Shown here piece after piece: positions 1 through 8,586 of a DNA stretch of 64,000 nt. The position numbers and the translations under genes were made by a program. How positions within the stretch are numbered: the first letter of the stretch is position 1; every line of letters starts with the position of its first letter. Source of the stretch: SAR202 cluster bacterium bin22 (GTDB taxonomy: Bacteria > Chloroflexota > Dehalococcoidia > Lucifugimonadales > UBA3495). The DNA is taken from contig MPMM01000004.1 of assembly GCA_002238505.1 (NCBI GenBank), positions 62,001 through 126,000 of the forward strand, in the 5' to 3' direction. The notes under the pieces are model-generated. The model was not told the origin of the DNA and ran no database searches. It saw only the letters and a program-made list of their open reading frames with translations.

Positions 1-107
1 GCAGCCTGGATTCGCCCGACGTCCGCAACCGGGCGCTGGCAGAAATGCAGAGCAGGGCCTTTGCCCACATTCCTTCCGAAGAAACCGGCAGCCAGGGAGA
101 CAGCTAG
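1..107 (+). CDS. ureB: Urease subunit beta, C-terminal end (partial)
   Basis: The frame open from the window start ends at a TAG at 105-107, one base before the ATG of ureC. The last 34 residues read [18 protein letters not shown] and then a polar tail. A 'G-x-LD' turn followed by a short basic helix is how many urease beta subunits (or gamma-beta fusions) end, and the position directly before ureC fits. The catalytic machinery is in UreC; the beta subunit is a structural part of the apoenzyme. The identification rests on position and a short C-terminal pattern, so it is probable rather than certain; the rest of the gene lies outside the window. Confidence 0.7.
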   Translation, partial: SLDSPDVRNRALAEMQSRAFAHIPSEETGSQGDS

Positions 108-108
108 T

Positions 109-1827
109 ATGGCGCGAATCAGTCGTCAGCAATACGTCGAACTCTACGGGCCCACAACGGGCGACCGATTCCGCCTGGCCGATACCAGCCTGGTATGCCA
201 GGTGGAACAGGACCTGCTCACCTACGGCGACGAACTGGTTTTCGGCGGGGGCAAGACCGCTCGCGACGGCATGGGCCAGGACCCGGAAATTACCAGCCAG
301 GGCGGCGCGCCCGACCTGGTTATCACCAACGCCATCATCATGGATCCCGTCCTTGGCATATTGAAGGGTGACATCGGAATCAAGAATGGCCACATCGTCG
401 CCATCGGCAAGGCGGGCAACCCTGGGGTAATGGACGGCGTTCACCCCGACCTGGTGGTTGGTCCCGGCACCGAGGTAATTGCCGGAGAACATCTGATAGC
501 TACACCGGGCGGCATAGACGCCCACATCCACATGATTTCACCCCAGCAGGTTTGGCATGCCCTGTCCAACGGCATCACCACCATGCTGGGCGGCGGCACC
601 GGCCCGGCCGACGGCACCAACGCCACCACCTGCACCCCCGGTCCATGGAACATAGCCCGGATGCTGGAGGCTGCCGAGGGTTTGCCGGTCAACTGGGGTC
701 TGCTGGGCAAGGGCAATGCCAGCGTTGCCGCGCCCCTGGAGGAACAACTGCTGGCCGGCGCCAGCGGCCTGAAACTGCACGAGGACTGGGGCACCACTCC
801 CGCCGCCATTGACCGCTGCCTGGAGGTGGCCGACCGGTTCGACGTTCCCGTAGCCATTCACACCGACACCCTCAACGAGGCCGGGTTTGTCGAGGACACC
901 ATCGCCGCCATTGCCGGAAGGGCCATCCATACCTACCACACCGAGGGCGCCGGGGGTGGTCACGCTCCCGACATCATCAAGATTGCGGCCCACCTGAACG
1001 TCCTTCCCTCATCTACCAACCCGACCCGTCCCTACACCGTCAACACCCTGGCCGAACACATGGACATGTTGATGGTCTGCCACCACCTCAGCCCCCGCGT
1101 CCCGGAAGATGTGGCCTTCGCCGAAAGCCGCATACGGCCCGAGACCATGGCTGCCGAGGATGTTCTGCACGACATGGGAGTCATCAGCATGTACTCCTCG
1201 GACTCCCAGGCCATGGGACGGGTGGGCGAGAACTTTACCCGCCTGTTCCAGACTGCCGACAAGATGAGCCAGTTCAAGGGCAAGCTCCCCGAGGACTCTC
1301 CCGACCATGACAATTTCCGGGTCCTCCGCTACCTGGCCAAGTTGACTATCAATCCCGCCGTTACCCACGGTATCTCCCACCTGGTTGGGTCGCTGGAACC
1401 GGGCAAGCTGGCAGACATCGTCCTTTGGCCGGTGGCAAGTTTTGGGGCCAAGCCCAAGCTGATAATCAAGGGCGGCATGATTGCCTGGTCGGTGATGGGC
1501 GACCCCAACGGTTCCATCCCTACTGCCGAGCCCTCTTTCTACCGTCCCATGTTCGGGGCCCTTGGCAAAGCGGTAAATGGCCGGTGCCTCACCTTCGTTT
1601 CCCGGGCCGCCTACGATGCTGGCATCCACCGGGAATTGGGGCTGGACAAGTGGGTGGAACCCGTCCTTGGCTGCCGTCATATCACCAAGCGCCAGATGGT
1701 ACGCAATGACGCCATGCCCAACATCGAGGTTGACCCCGATTCTTACGAGGTAAGGGTTGACGGGGAGATTGCCACCGTCCCCCCGGCCGAAAGGCTGAGC
1801 CTCGCCCAACTGCATTTCCTGGTTTAG
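109..1827 (+). CDS. ureC: Urease subunit alpha (catalytic, nickel)
   Basis: Catalytic subunit of urease, hydrolysing urea to ammonia and carbamate in the cytoplasm; 572 residues, the usual UreC length. The start at 109 gives the family N-terminus [19 protein letters not shown]; an upstream in-frame TTG at 61 would add 16 unrelated residues inside the ureB end. Visible motifs are the metal-binding HIH of the amidohydrolase barrel, GLKLHEDWG with the lysine that becomes carbamylated to bridge the two nickels, [19 protein letters not shown], the mobile active-site flap MVCHHL, and SSDSQAMGR. All residues expected for activity appear present. It lies 1 bp after ureB and 16 bp before ureF, so it is translated as part of the urease operon. 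Confidence 0.98.
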   Translation: MARISRQQYVELYGPTTGDRFRLADTSLVCQVEQDLLTYGDELVFGGGKTARDGMGQDPEITSQGGAPDLVITNAIIMDPVLGILKGDIGIKNGHIVAIGKAGNPGVMDGVHPDLVVGPGTEVIAGEHLIATPGGIDAHIHMISPQQVWHALSNGITTMLGGGTGPADGTNATTCTPGPWNIARMLEAAEGLPVNWGLLGKGNASVAAPLEEQLLAGASGLKLHEDWGTTPAAIDRCLEVADRFDVPVAIHTDTLNEAGFVEDTIAAIAGRAIHTYHTEGAGGGHAPDIIKIAAHLNVLPSSTNPTRPYTVNTLAEHMDMLMVCHHLSPRVPEDVAFAESRIRPETMAAEDVLHDMGVISMYSSDSQAMGRVGENFTRLFQTADKMSQFKGKLPEDSPDHDNFRVLRYLAKLTINPAVTHGISHLVGSLEPGKLADIVLWPVASFGAKPKLIIKGGMIAWSVMGDPNGSIPTAEPSFYRPMFGALGKAVNGRCLTFVSRAAYDAGIHRELGLDKWVEPVLGCRHITKRQMVRNDAMPNIEVDPDSYEVRVDGEIATVPPAERLSLAQLHFLV

Positions 1828-1843
1828 GGGGCTGAATCCGCCC

Positions 1844-2554
1844 ATGTTTGACGACTCGCCACAGGGCTTTCTAGCCCTCTTGCAACTGGCCGATTCCTTT
1901 TTCCCCACCGGGGCCTACGCCCAGTCCCAGGGCTTGGAAGGGATGGTAGCCCAGGGCTGGGTCTCCGGCGCCGATGAGGTTCTCGAGTACCTGTCTAACC
2001 TGCTGGCCGGGTCCGTCCTGCCTTCTGACGGGGTTGCGCTGCTCCATGCTCATCGCCTTGCCGGTGAGGGTGATCTCAAGACATTGGTCCAGGTTGACCG
2101 CCGGCTTCACGCCATGCGACTGCCCGAGGAGATCAGGCTGGCATCGACCCAGAGCGGTCGCCGTTTCCTCGATGAATCTTATGCCCTGCTGGGCACCGGT
2201 GAGGTTCCCACTGTCCTTGATGACTACCGTGCTGCCGTAAGCGCCGGAGACGCTCCCGGCACTGCTGCCGTGGCTTTTGCCCTTTCGGCCCGGGCGGTCG
2301 GCATAGAAGCCGAAAGCGCTTTGTACGCCTGGTGCCACAGTTTCGCCGTGGGCGTGCTGGGAGCGGCCCAGAGGCTCCTGCCGCTGTCCCACTCCGATGC
2401 CCAGCGGATATTGCGGTCCCTGCATGCCGATATTGGCGCCGGCTGCCGGGAAATCAGAGACCGCGACTGGAAAGATATGACCTCGTTTACGCCCCTGGCC
2501 GACATCTCCTCCATGCGCCACGAGTCAGCAGAAGTAAGGATGTTCGCCAGTTAG
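1844..2554 (+). CDS. ureF: Urease accessory protein UreF
   Basis: UreF (236 residues) acts with UreD and UreG in the GTP-dependent delivery of nickel to the urease active site. The N-terminal LLQLADSFFPTGAYAQSQGLEG is the family signature (odd residue runs aside, the LADSxFPxGxxxxSxGLE pattern is intact). An all-alpha protein is expected, and the C-terminus has the conserved RDWKDMTSFTPLADISSMRHE segment that contacts UreG/UreD. It begins 16 bp after ureC and is followed directly by ureG. No ureE lies between ureC and ureF, unlike many urease operons. Confidence 0.95.
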   Translation: MFDDSPQGFLALLQLADSFFPTGAYAQSQGLEGMVAQGWVSGADEVLEYLSNLLAGSVLPSDGVALLHAHRLAGEGDLKTLVQVDRRLHAMRLPEEIRLASTQSGRRFLDESYALLGTGEVPTVLDDYRAAVSAGDAPGTAAVAFALSARAVGIEAESALYAWCHSFAVGVLGAAQRLLPLSHSDAQRILRSLHADIGAGCREIRDRDWKDMTSFTPLADISSMRHESAEVRMFAS

Positions 2555-2578
2555 GCCATGCTCAGGGAGGAGCTAACC

Positions 2579-3205
2579 ATGAAGAGAATACCCAGAATTG
2601 GCGTAGGCGGCCCGGTTGGTTCGGGCAAGACCTCCCTTATCGAGGCTCTGGTGCCGATGATGATGGAACGGGGTCGCCGCCCGCTGGTCATAACCAACGA
2701 CATCTTTACCCGCGAGGATGCCGACCACGTGCGGAGAACGCTGCAGGATGTCTTCGATGTTGACCGCATCCGGGGCGTATCCACGGGAGCCTGTCCCCAC
2801 ACCGCCGTGCGGGAAGACCCCAGCCATAACCTGCTGGCGGTGGAAGAACTGACCGGGCTTTACCCCGATGGCGACCTGTTTCTCATCGAAAGCGGCGGTG
2901 ACAACCTGACCCTCACCTTCAGTCCGGCCCTGGCAGACTTTCAAATCTACGTGATTGACGTCGCCGCCGGCGACAAGATTCCCCGCAAGCGGGGCCAGGG
3001 CATTACCCAGACGGACCTGCTGGTGGTCAACAAAACGGATCTGGCCCCCCATGTAGGCGCTGACCTGGACGTCATGCGTCGGGACCTTGAACTGGTCCGC
3101 GGCGCCAAGCCCTACCTTTTCACCAACTGCCGCAAGGGTAAGGGCCTGGATAAAGTCCTTGACCGGATTCTGGAGGCAGCCGATGCTTTCACCTCCTCCC
3201 AGTAG
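2579..3205 (+). CDS. ureG: Urease accessory GTPase UreG
   Basis: SIMIBI-class GTPase that powers nickel insertion into urease; 208 residues. The P-loop GPVGSGKT is near the N-terminus, followed by ITNDIFTREDA, the metal-binding Cys-Pro-His motif (GACPHTAVRED), the ESGGDNL switch region and the NKTD guanine-specificity motif. The ATG at 2579 is preferred over an in-frame ATG at 2558 because AGGGAGGAG lies 7-15 bases before it and because the family starts just before the P-loop. It overlaps the start of ureD by 23 bp, indicating translational coupling. Confidence 0.97.
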   Translation: MKRIPRIGVGGPVGSGKTSLIEALVPMMMERGRRPLVITNDIFTREDADHVRRTLQDVFDVDRIRGVSTGACPHTAVREDPSHNLLAVEELTGLYPDGDLFLIESGGDNLTLTFSPALADFQIYVIDVAAGDKIPRKRGQGITQTDLLVVNKTDLAPHVGADLDVMRRDLELVRGAKPYLFTNCRKGKGLDKVLDRILEAADAFTSSQ

Positions 3206-4067
3206 GCCGGCTCCGCCCGTCCGGCAGGGGGTGGCGGAACTGACCCTGGCCCTGCGGGACGGCCGTACCCGCCTGGCCCATTCCAGCACGCGGCCTCCCC
3301 TGCAGGTGCAGGGCGCACTATATCCCGACCAGGCCCTGCCCACGCTCGCCCAGGTATTGCTGTCCAACCCCACGGGCGGCATATTTCAGGGAGACGATCA
3401 CCTGGTGTCCATTACCGTGGGTTCCGGGGCGGCGGCCCACGTCTCCACCCAAAGCGCCACCAAGGCCCACGCCATGCCCTGGGGGGCGGCAAAGCAGCGC
3501 GTCAACCTTAACGTAGCGGCAGGCGGATATCTGGAGTACCTGCCTGATCCCTTGATTCCCTACCACGACTCGGACTTTCAGCAGCACACCACCATTTCGG
3601 TAAAGCCCGGCGGCATCCTTGTCTTCTGGGATGTCCTTACGCCCGGGAGGCTGGCCATGGGCGAGGCCTTCCAGTACCGCCGGCTGGCCAATTGCCTCCA
3701 CATCCTCAAGGAAGACGGAACGCCGGCATACATCGACTCCTTTGAGGTCATACCCTCATTGCGAAATCCCCTTTCCGAATACGTGGCTGGACCGCAGGTC
3801 CCCGAATACCGGGCATACAGCCTTGGTTCCATGCTGGTCGTGGCTGAAGGGCGGGAACTGCGGGAACTGCAATTGGAACTTCAGGCCGCCACCGCCCAGA
3901 CCGACCGGGTTGCGGCAGGAGTCACCCTCCTGCCGGGCAGGATTGGCCTGGGAATCCGCGTGCTGGGTCGGGAGTGCGACGAAGTGCAGGAAACCCTGAA
4001 AAAGTGCTGGGCCATTACCCGAAAATGCCTGCTGGGCGTAGGCATCCCCGATTCGCGCAAGTACTGA
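3183..4067 (+). CDS. ureD: Urease accessory protein UreD (UreH)
   Basis: UreD/UreH scaffold that binds apo-urease and passes nickel from UreG/UreF to the active site; 294 residues. Family features include NPTGGIFQGDDHLVSITV, the tract VSTQSATKAHAMP around residue 95, YLEYLPDPLIPYHDSDF, and FWDVLTPGRLAMGEAF. The start at 3183 overlaps ureG by 23 bp; an upstream extension in this frame lies inside ureG and would add unrelated sequence. It is the last urease gene here; a repeat element begins 32 bp after its stop. Confidence 0.95.
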   Translation: MLSPPPSRPAPPVRQGVAELTLALRDGRTRLAHSSTRPPLQVQGALYPDQALPTLAQVLLSNPTGGIFQGDDHLVSITVGSGAAAHVSTQSATKAHAMPWGAAKQRVNLNVAAGGYLEYLPDPLIPYHDSDFQQHTTISVKPGGILVFWDVLTPGRLAMGEAFQYRRLANCLHILKEDGTPAYIDSFEVIPSLRNPLSEYVAGPQVPEYRAYSLGSMLVVAEGRELRELQLELQAATAQTDRVAAGVTLLPGRIGLGIRVLGRECDEVQETLKKCWAITRKCLLGVGIPDSRKY

Positions 4068-4098
4068 CCGCTGCAGTAGCCCCGGTTGTGTGGCAGAC

Positions 4099-4265
4099 TA
4101 GGGGGCGTCGTCAAAAGCCGAGTTTCGTCTTTCCTGCGAAAGCCGGAATCCAGATCCGTCATGTATATGGGTGATATTCTCCGCGATTTACCAGGACTCT
4201 GGTATATCGCCTGTTCATACCCGATACCTGACCGGCAGTAATGGCTAATTTAACGATACCCCCTG
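4099..4265. repeat. Dispersed MITE-like repeat, family 1, copy 1
   Basis: A 167-bp element with terminal inverted repeats. The left end TAGGGGGCGTCGTCAA is nearly the reverse complement of the right end TTTAACGATACCCCCT. It contains the REP-type core TTTCCTGCGAAAGCCGGAA and an inner palindrome around ATTTACCAGGACTCTGGTAT. Full-length copies recur at 24913, 32206 and 61682, and truncated ones at 40950 and 52799. It codes for nothing and is probably mobilised in trans. The family has TA at both ends in its best copies, as expected of TA-targeting transposons (inference). Confidence 0.85.
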
Positions 4266-4857
4266 ATGTGGGGCCGGTTTACTGACATTCCCCCCTGTTC
4301 AATCCGCAAAACCACCCCCTACCATAAAGATGGAGTGTCTGAAAGATGGAATGTCCGAATTTCTGAAACTCTTGCCGCCGCCTGCCCAGTAACCGCCCAT
4401 CCGGGCCAAACCCTGGGTCAATCAGCTTTGGGAAAGCGCTCCTTAATGCAGCCATTCCTCGCTCTCAGACACAAGCTTCCAGATACAAAGTGGACATGTT
4501 TGACTCGAAATATCGCAAAAAACTGTTTTTTCCGGGAAGCGGCTTGCCGTCTTGTCAGCCCCATTGCCAAAACTGCGCCCCTGGACAATCACGCCTGGCA
4601 CAGGACGTAAATTGCACAGAACATCCATAGACCGAAGTCATGTCGCCCCGAGCGTAGCCGCAGGGCCTGTAGTCCTTCTCGTCAGCCTGTCGGGCGGTAC
4701 AAAGGCCCTCTTGCGGGACAGGGTTCAGGGAACCTCTGAATAAGGATTGGTCTGCGAAACGCAGCTCGTCATTCAGGAGTTTCCCAGGATGCGTGGGTCA
4801 CCCTCGTGAACTTGCCCCTCGGTACCCTGTTACACTGGACTATGGCCAGTTGATAAC
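4266..4857. other. Intergenic region without a recognisable gene
   Basis: Frames open here are short, differ in composition from the genes, and match nothing I recognise. A fragment at 4639-4670 (TGTCGCCCCGAGC and following bases) resembles the repeat found at 24611-24800 and 61500-61570. No promoter, terminator or RNA gene could be supported. Confidence 0.5.
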
Positions 4858-5679
4858 GTGGTCTTGACAAGGAACGGAATTGCAGTGTGGCTTCGTACAA
4901 GTTGTGCTATTACCTTTGATGTAAGCGTCCCCACGCCTTTTATCCTGATGCTCCGTCCAAGAAGCGGAGCAAATCAGTGGGTGGCTCATGAAGACTGCAC
5001 GTTGACGCCCAGCGTACCAGTCACGGGCTTTGTTGACGGTTACGGCAACCTGTGCGAACGATTGATTGCACCCCCAGGGGAGTTCACTTTCAGTAGATCT
5101 GCGGATGTTTCAACCCCGGGCGGTATTGACGTGTCGCCCGGCGCGCCATTTCACCTGGTTCAAAATCTACCGGACGAGGTTCTAACCTATCTTCTTCCCA
5201 GCCGCTATTGCGAATCAGACCAGTTTACGGACCTGGGCTGGAACCTGGTGGACGGTGTCGAGCCCGGCTACGATCAGGTGGCTAGAATTGTGGAGTGGAT
5301 CCGCAGCTCAGTGCGCTTTAATCCATACTCCAGCAATTTTCAGATGTCGGCAGTCGAGGTTAACCGGCAACGGGAAGGGGTATGCCGCGAGCTAGCTCAT
5401 TTGGGCATCGCGTTGTCCCGCAGTCTCTGCATCCCCGCACGTATCGTTGTAGGCTATCTGCACGAACTCATGCCGATGGATTTTCATGCCTGGTTCGAGG
5501 CGTATGTTGGTGGCCGTTGGTACACCTTCGATGCAACCCAGGACGCTCCACGTGGAGGGAGAGTTGCCGTCGCTTATGGGCGCGATGCGGCTGACGTGGC
5601 AATATTCAACCAGTTTGGACCGGCCCTTTATCCCAAAGCGATGCAGGTACGGGTAGAGATGTTCGAATCCCGCCCATGA
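4858..5679 (+). CDS. Transglutaminase-like cysteine protease-fold protein
   Basis: A 273-residue protein of the transglutaminase-like superfamily. Residues 15-110 form the beta-rich N-terminal domain usual for this group; the papain-like domain carries the triad Cys176 (REGVCRELAHLG), His210 (MDFHAWFEAYVGG) and Asp225 (YTFDATQDAP). Members are mostly uncharacterised peptidases or amide-bond enzymes; no signal peptide is seen, so it is probably cytoplasmic. The GTG at 4858 opens the frame, but a GTG at 4885 gives a more family-like N-terminus (WLRTSCAITFDV). Base composition (near 52% GC) is lower than the neighbours, and the gene is followed by a transposase remnant, so acquisition by transfer is possible. 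Confidence 0.85.
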   Translation: MVLTRNGIAVWLRTSCAITFDVSVPTPFILMLRPRSGANQWVAHEDCTLTPSVPVTGFVDGYGNLCERLIAPPGEFTFSRSADVSTPGGIDVSPGAPFHLVQNLPDEVLTYLLPSRYCESDQFTDLGWNLVDGVEPGYDQVARIVEWIRSSVRFNPYSSNFQMSAVEVNRQREGVCRELAHLGIALSRSLCIPARIVVGYLHELMPMDFHAWFEAYVGGRWYTFDATQDAPRGGRVAVAYGRDAADVAIFNQFGPALYPKAMQVRVEMFESRP

Positions 5680-5699
5680 GGCATTTGAGAATACACTGC

Positions 5700-5833
5700 C
5701 GAGTCCGGCTCTTTTGCAATCTCAGCGACCCGGGCATGGATGATTTGCTCTACGACTCGGACCCGGTGGGGCGGTTCGTGGGGCTGAAACCCTCAGCCCC
5801 CTGCCCGACGAGACCACCATATTGAATTTCCAC
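5700..5833 (+). pseudogene. IS5-type transposase, N-terminal remnant
   Basis: Translation from 5709 gives NLSDPGMDDLLYDSDPVGRF and then VGL, and a second frame at 5801 gives LPDETTILNFH. Together these match the N-terminal DUF772-type region of IS5/IS1182 transposases (LSDPxMEDALYD...RRFxGL...LPDETTILNFRH). The two halves are in different frames and no catalytic domain follows, so this is a decayed fragment about 20 bp after the transglutaminase-like gene. No terminal repeats were recognised. Confidence 0.7.
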
Positions 5834-6037
5834 GTATGTGGTAAATTAGGGGTATTCAGGCAATCCCGGCTTCACAGGCTGGTACAACTGTTCCTCAAGG
5901 CCAGGGAGGGGCGGGCCGGGATTTTGGCCAGGTTTGTAGTGAAAGCCAGGCGATAGCGTCGCTTCTCCGGTGGTCCGGGTTGTTGCGTGGTGGTGGCCGG
6001 CAACCGTTGCCAGGCCAGCGCCCAGCGGGAGTACAGG

Positions 6038-7345
6038 ATGGCAGGTCAAACAAACCGCGTATTCTACGGTTGGTATGTGGTTATTGGTTGCTCGCTGGTG
6101 GCCCTGGGCACCTCGGGCACCCAGTTCTCCTTCGGCGTGTTCCTTCAGCCAATGACCGAAGAGTTCGGCTGGAGCCGCAGCACCCTTTCCCTCGCCTTTG
6201 GCATCACCTTCATGCTTTCCGGGCTCATGCGCCCCCTGGCCGGTTACCTGGCCGATCGCTACAACCCCAAGCTGGTGGTGCTCTCCGGCGTGGTGATTCT
6301 CGGTGTCATGCTGCTCGTCGTTCCCTCGGTCGAAAGCCTGCTGCAACTGTACGCCGTATTCGCGGTGATGAGCATTGGGCTGACTATGGGCGTCGGCCCG
6401 ATTCTGACCAAGGTCATCAGCGCCTGGTTCTACGCCCACCGGGGTTTGACCCTGGGCCTGAACAGCAGCGCCGGGTCCTTCGGAGCCCTGATCCTGGTGC
6501 CGACGGCCTCCGTATTCCTGATCCTGTTCGACTGGCGAGACGCTTATTACTTCCTTGGCTGCCTTGCTCTGCTGGTTATCCTGCCCGTCGGCTTCCTATT
6601 CATCCGGAACACGCCCCAGGAGATGGGCTTGGAGCCGCTGGGCGACACTTCGGACCTGCGACGACGCCGGGGCACTGGCGGCGAGGACTCAACTCCCCTG
6701 TTTGGCCGTGACGCGACTTTCAAGCAGGCGTTGGGGTCGAACCTGTTTTACCGGCTTACCTTCGGGTACTTCGTTTGAGGTTACTCGATGAGCTTCGTGA
6801 ATGCTCACTTTGTAACCTACGCCAGGGACCTGGGATACCATCCAATGGCCGCCGCCGGGGCCTTCAGTTTGATCGGGGCCGCCGCGGTCATCGGCAGCCT
6901 TTTCATGGGGCACCTTTCCGACAAATACGGACGGCGCTGGCTCCTGTCCGCCTCCTACAATCTGCGTGCCCTCGGGTTTGTGGTGGTCCTGCTGTCCATG
7001 GGAGTGCCGGCCCTGGGAATCCCTCCCCTGGGGTTGGGAACGCTGCTGGCTGGCGTCCTGCTGGTCGGCTTCTCCTGGAACTCTGTGGTCAGCATCACCG
7101 CCGCCTACACTTCCGACCGGTACGGCATCGTAAACCTGGGAACGATTTACGGGACGATGTTCGCGGTCATGCCCATCGGCAGCGGGCTGGGCGCCTTCCT
7201 GGGCGGCCTCTTCTACGACCTCCGGGGAACTTACGACATTGCCATCTGGTCCAACATCATTCTGCTGCTGGTAGCCATGGCCTTCGTGTCCTTCCGGGGC
7301 GAACGGCGCCCTCCGGAGTTAAGCGCCGCCGGTGCAACCGCCTGA
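6038..7345 (+). CDS. MFS transporter with in-frame TGA at a conserved Cys (candidate selenoprotein)
   Basis: Read through a single TGA at 6776-6778, the frame encodes a 435-residue 12-helix major facilitator protein, a normal length. The first half (from MAGQTNRVFYGWYVV, with GGGAG before the ATG) carries helices 1-6, with LADRYNPK in the loop 2-3 position. The second half carries helices 7-12, with GHLSDKYGRRW as the matching repeat. The TGA is codon 247, at the start of helix 7 in GYFV-x-GYSMSFVNAHFV; relatives commonly have Cys-Gly there. The two parts are in one frame, so this is not a frameshift. A stem-loop that could act as a SECIS follows at 6779-6817. Alternatives are a fresh nonsense mutation or an assembly error. 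The substrate is unknown. Confidence 0.7.
6779..6817 (+). promoter_or_regulatory. Candidate SECIS stem-loop after the MFS TGA
   Basis: Immediately after the TGA, GGTTAC (6779-6784) pairs with GTAACC (6812-6817), and inside this TGAGC (6789-6793) pairs with GCTCA (6803-6807). Two further T-A pairs, with one bulged T, leave an apical loop CGTG at 6796-6799. The loop starts 17 nt after the TGA and has G in its second position. Bacterial SECIS elements are recognised by SelB as hairpins whose apical loop lies roughly 16-37 nt after UGA with a G near the loop start. The fit is reasonable but needs the bulge, so it is weaker than the hairpin in the OsmC gene. Confidence 0.5.
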
Positions 7346-7373
7346 TACGCCACCCTCGGTCCGGTGGCTAATG

Positions 7374-7536
7374 AAGCAGGAAGATTGATTTGATGGACTG
7401 GGGACTAACCGTCGTTCCGGCGCAGGCCGGAACCCAGGGCCCTTCCTGTACTTTGCGGTGACCTGTGGCAACCTGCCTGGATTCCGGCTTTCCCTGGAAT
7501 GACGTAAAACTCCAGCCCATCATCGCAATGCTGTTG
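7374..7536. repeat. Dispersed repeat, family 2, copy 1
   Basis: About 163 bp ending in CAATGCTGTTG. It holds two REP-type palindromes, TTCCGGCGCAGGCCGGAA near 7412 and GGATTCCGGCTTTCCCTGGAA near 7482, arranged in opposite orientation. The same architecture occurs at 15183, 23836 and 30511. This copy is the most diverged at its left end. It lies between the convergent ends of the MFS and SDR genes. Confidence 0.75.
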
Positions 7537-7541
7537 AACCG

Positions 7542-8390
7542 CTAGGCCCGGTTCTGTTCCTCTCGCCAGTTATGCGTGGGGCGCCATCCCAGCAGTCGCT
7601 GCGCCTTGTCGGTGCTGATGACGCTGGCGGTGCCTTCCAGCCCTTCCCGAATTTCCACTTTGTCTCCGAAGTTGTTCCTGATCAGGTCGATAGTTGGTTC
7701 ATTGAACCGGGAGGTGGGCTGGGCCAGCATGAAAGCTTCATACTCCTCAATGTCGGCGTCCAGCGCCAGCGCGTGGGCCTGGGCCACGTCCCTGGCGTCG
7801 GCATAGGCCCACATCACCAGCGTCAGTGGATTGTCGGGGGAAGGCGCCGGCCAGGGGAACTCGGCCTGGACTTCCGGCAGCGCCACGTTGGTGAACCGCA
7901 GGCTGACTACCGTGGTGTCTGAATTGCGGGCAATCATGCGGCCGATGTCTTCTCCCACCTGCTTGGAAAGGCCGTAAGGCTCAAAGGGCATCATCGGATG
8001 TTCTTCGTCCAGGGGCAGGTACAGTGGCACAAAGGAGTCCCCCTCGTGGGCCCATCCCATCCCGAATGCGCTGGATGAAAAGACGATCCGCCTCAGCCCC
8101 TGCTCCGCCGCCGAAGTCATCACGTTAAAGGTGCTGGCCACGTTGTTTTCGAAAATGAACCTGGGTTCTCCCCGCAGCGGCCCCGGAATGGCCCCCAGGT
8201 GGACCACCCCTTCTGCGCCCTTCAGCAGGTCATCCACCGCCCTGGCATCTCCCAGGTCACAGCGAAGAAACTCCGTAGGCAAGTCATCCGCTGCCACCTG
8301 GTCCGTCGCCAGAACCTCGCGGTCCTGGTCCACCAGCAGCCGCACTACCCTTCGGCCCAGCCTTCCCGCTGCCCCCGTAACTACTATCAT
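7542..8390 (-). CDS. NAD-dependent epimerase/dehydratase (extended SDR)
   Basis: A 282-residue Rossmann-fold protein. The start at 8390 gives MIVVTGAAGRLGRRVV with the GxxGxxG nucleotide-binding loop at the very N-terminus and AGGAGAG upstream; 13 more residues are possible upstream but look non-coding. Other motifs are the acidic D after strand 2 (ATDQ), SSSAFG for the catalytic Ser, and YGLSKQ for the YxxxK pair, followed by an extended-SDR substrate domain. The family covers sugar-nucleotide epimerases, uronate dehydrogenases and similar enzymes; the substrate cannot be read here. The stop lies 6 bp from repeat family 2. Confidence 0.88.
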   Translation of the reverse strand: MIVVTGAAGRLGRRVVRLLVDQDREVLATDQVAADDLPTEFLRCDLGDARAVDDLLKGAEGVVHLGAIPGPLRGEPRFIFENNVASTFNVMTSAAEQGLRRIVFSSSAFGMGWAHEGDSFVPLYLPLDEEHPMMPFEPYGLSKQVGEDIGRMIARNSDTTVVSLRFTNVALPEVQAEFPWPAPSPDNPLTLVMWAYADARDVAQAHALALDADIEEYEAFMLAQPTSRFNEPTIDLIRNNFGDKVEIREGLEGTASVISTDKAQRLLGWRPTHNWREEQNRA

Positions 8391-8586
8391 TCCCTTCTCT
8401 CCTGATTGTGCTGTGCCCCCAACGAACAACGTTGCCGCCTGAATGTCATTCCAAAATCCCTTCCCCTGTCAAGGGCGAAGGTTAGGATGGGGGTGACGCC
8501 CTTCCTGGCCTTCCCCTGAACATCACCGGCAGCCGCCGGATGACTTTCGAAACGGCTTATCGGTTTCATTGCCCAGTTGCAACCCC

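Noticed and set aside
222-993. Long open frames opposite ureC and other GC-rich genes
   Set aside because: They are antisense shadows caused by high GC at third positions; the sense-strand products are full-length known families.
6776-6778. General reassignment of TGA to an amino acid (for example Trp or Cys)
   Set aside because: TGA is used as a normal stop for many complete genes here, such as ureD (4067) and pstB (40010), and Trp/Cys codons elsewhere are standard.
6038-7345. MFS gene as a simple frameshifted pseudogene
   Set aside because: Both halves are in the same frame; only one codon (TGA) interrupts them, and no other damage is visible. A nonsense mutation remains possible but a frameshift does not fit.
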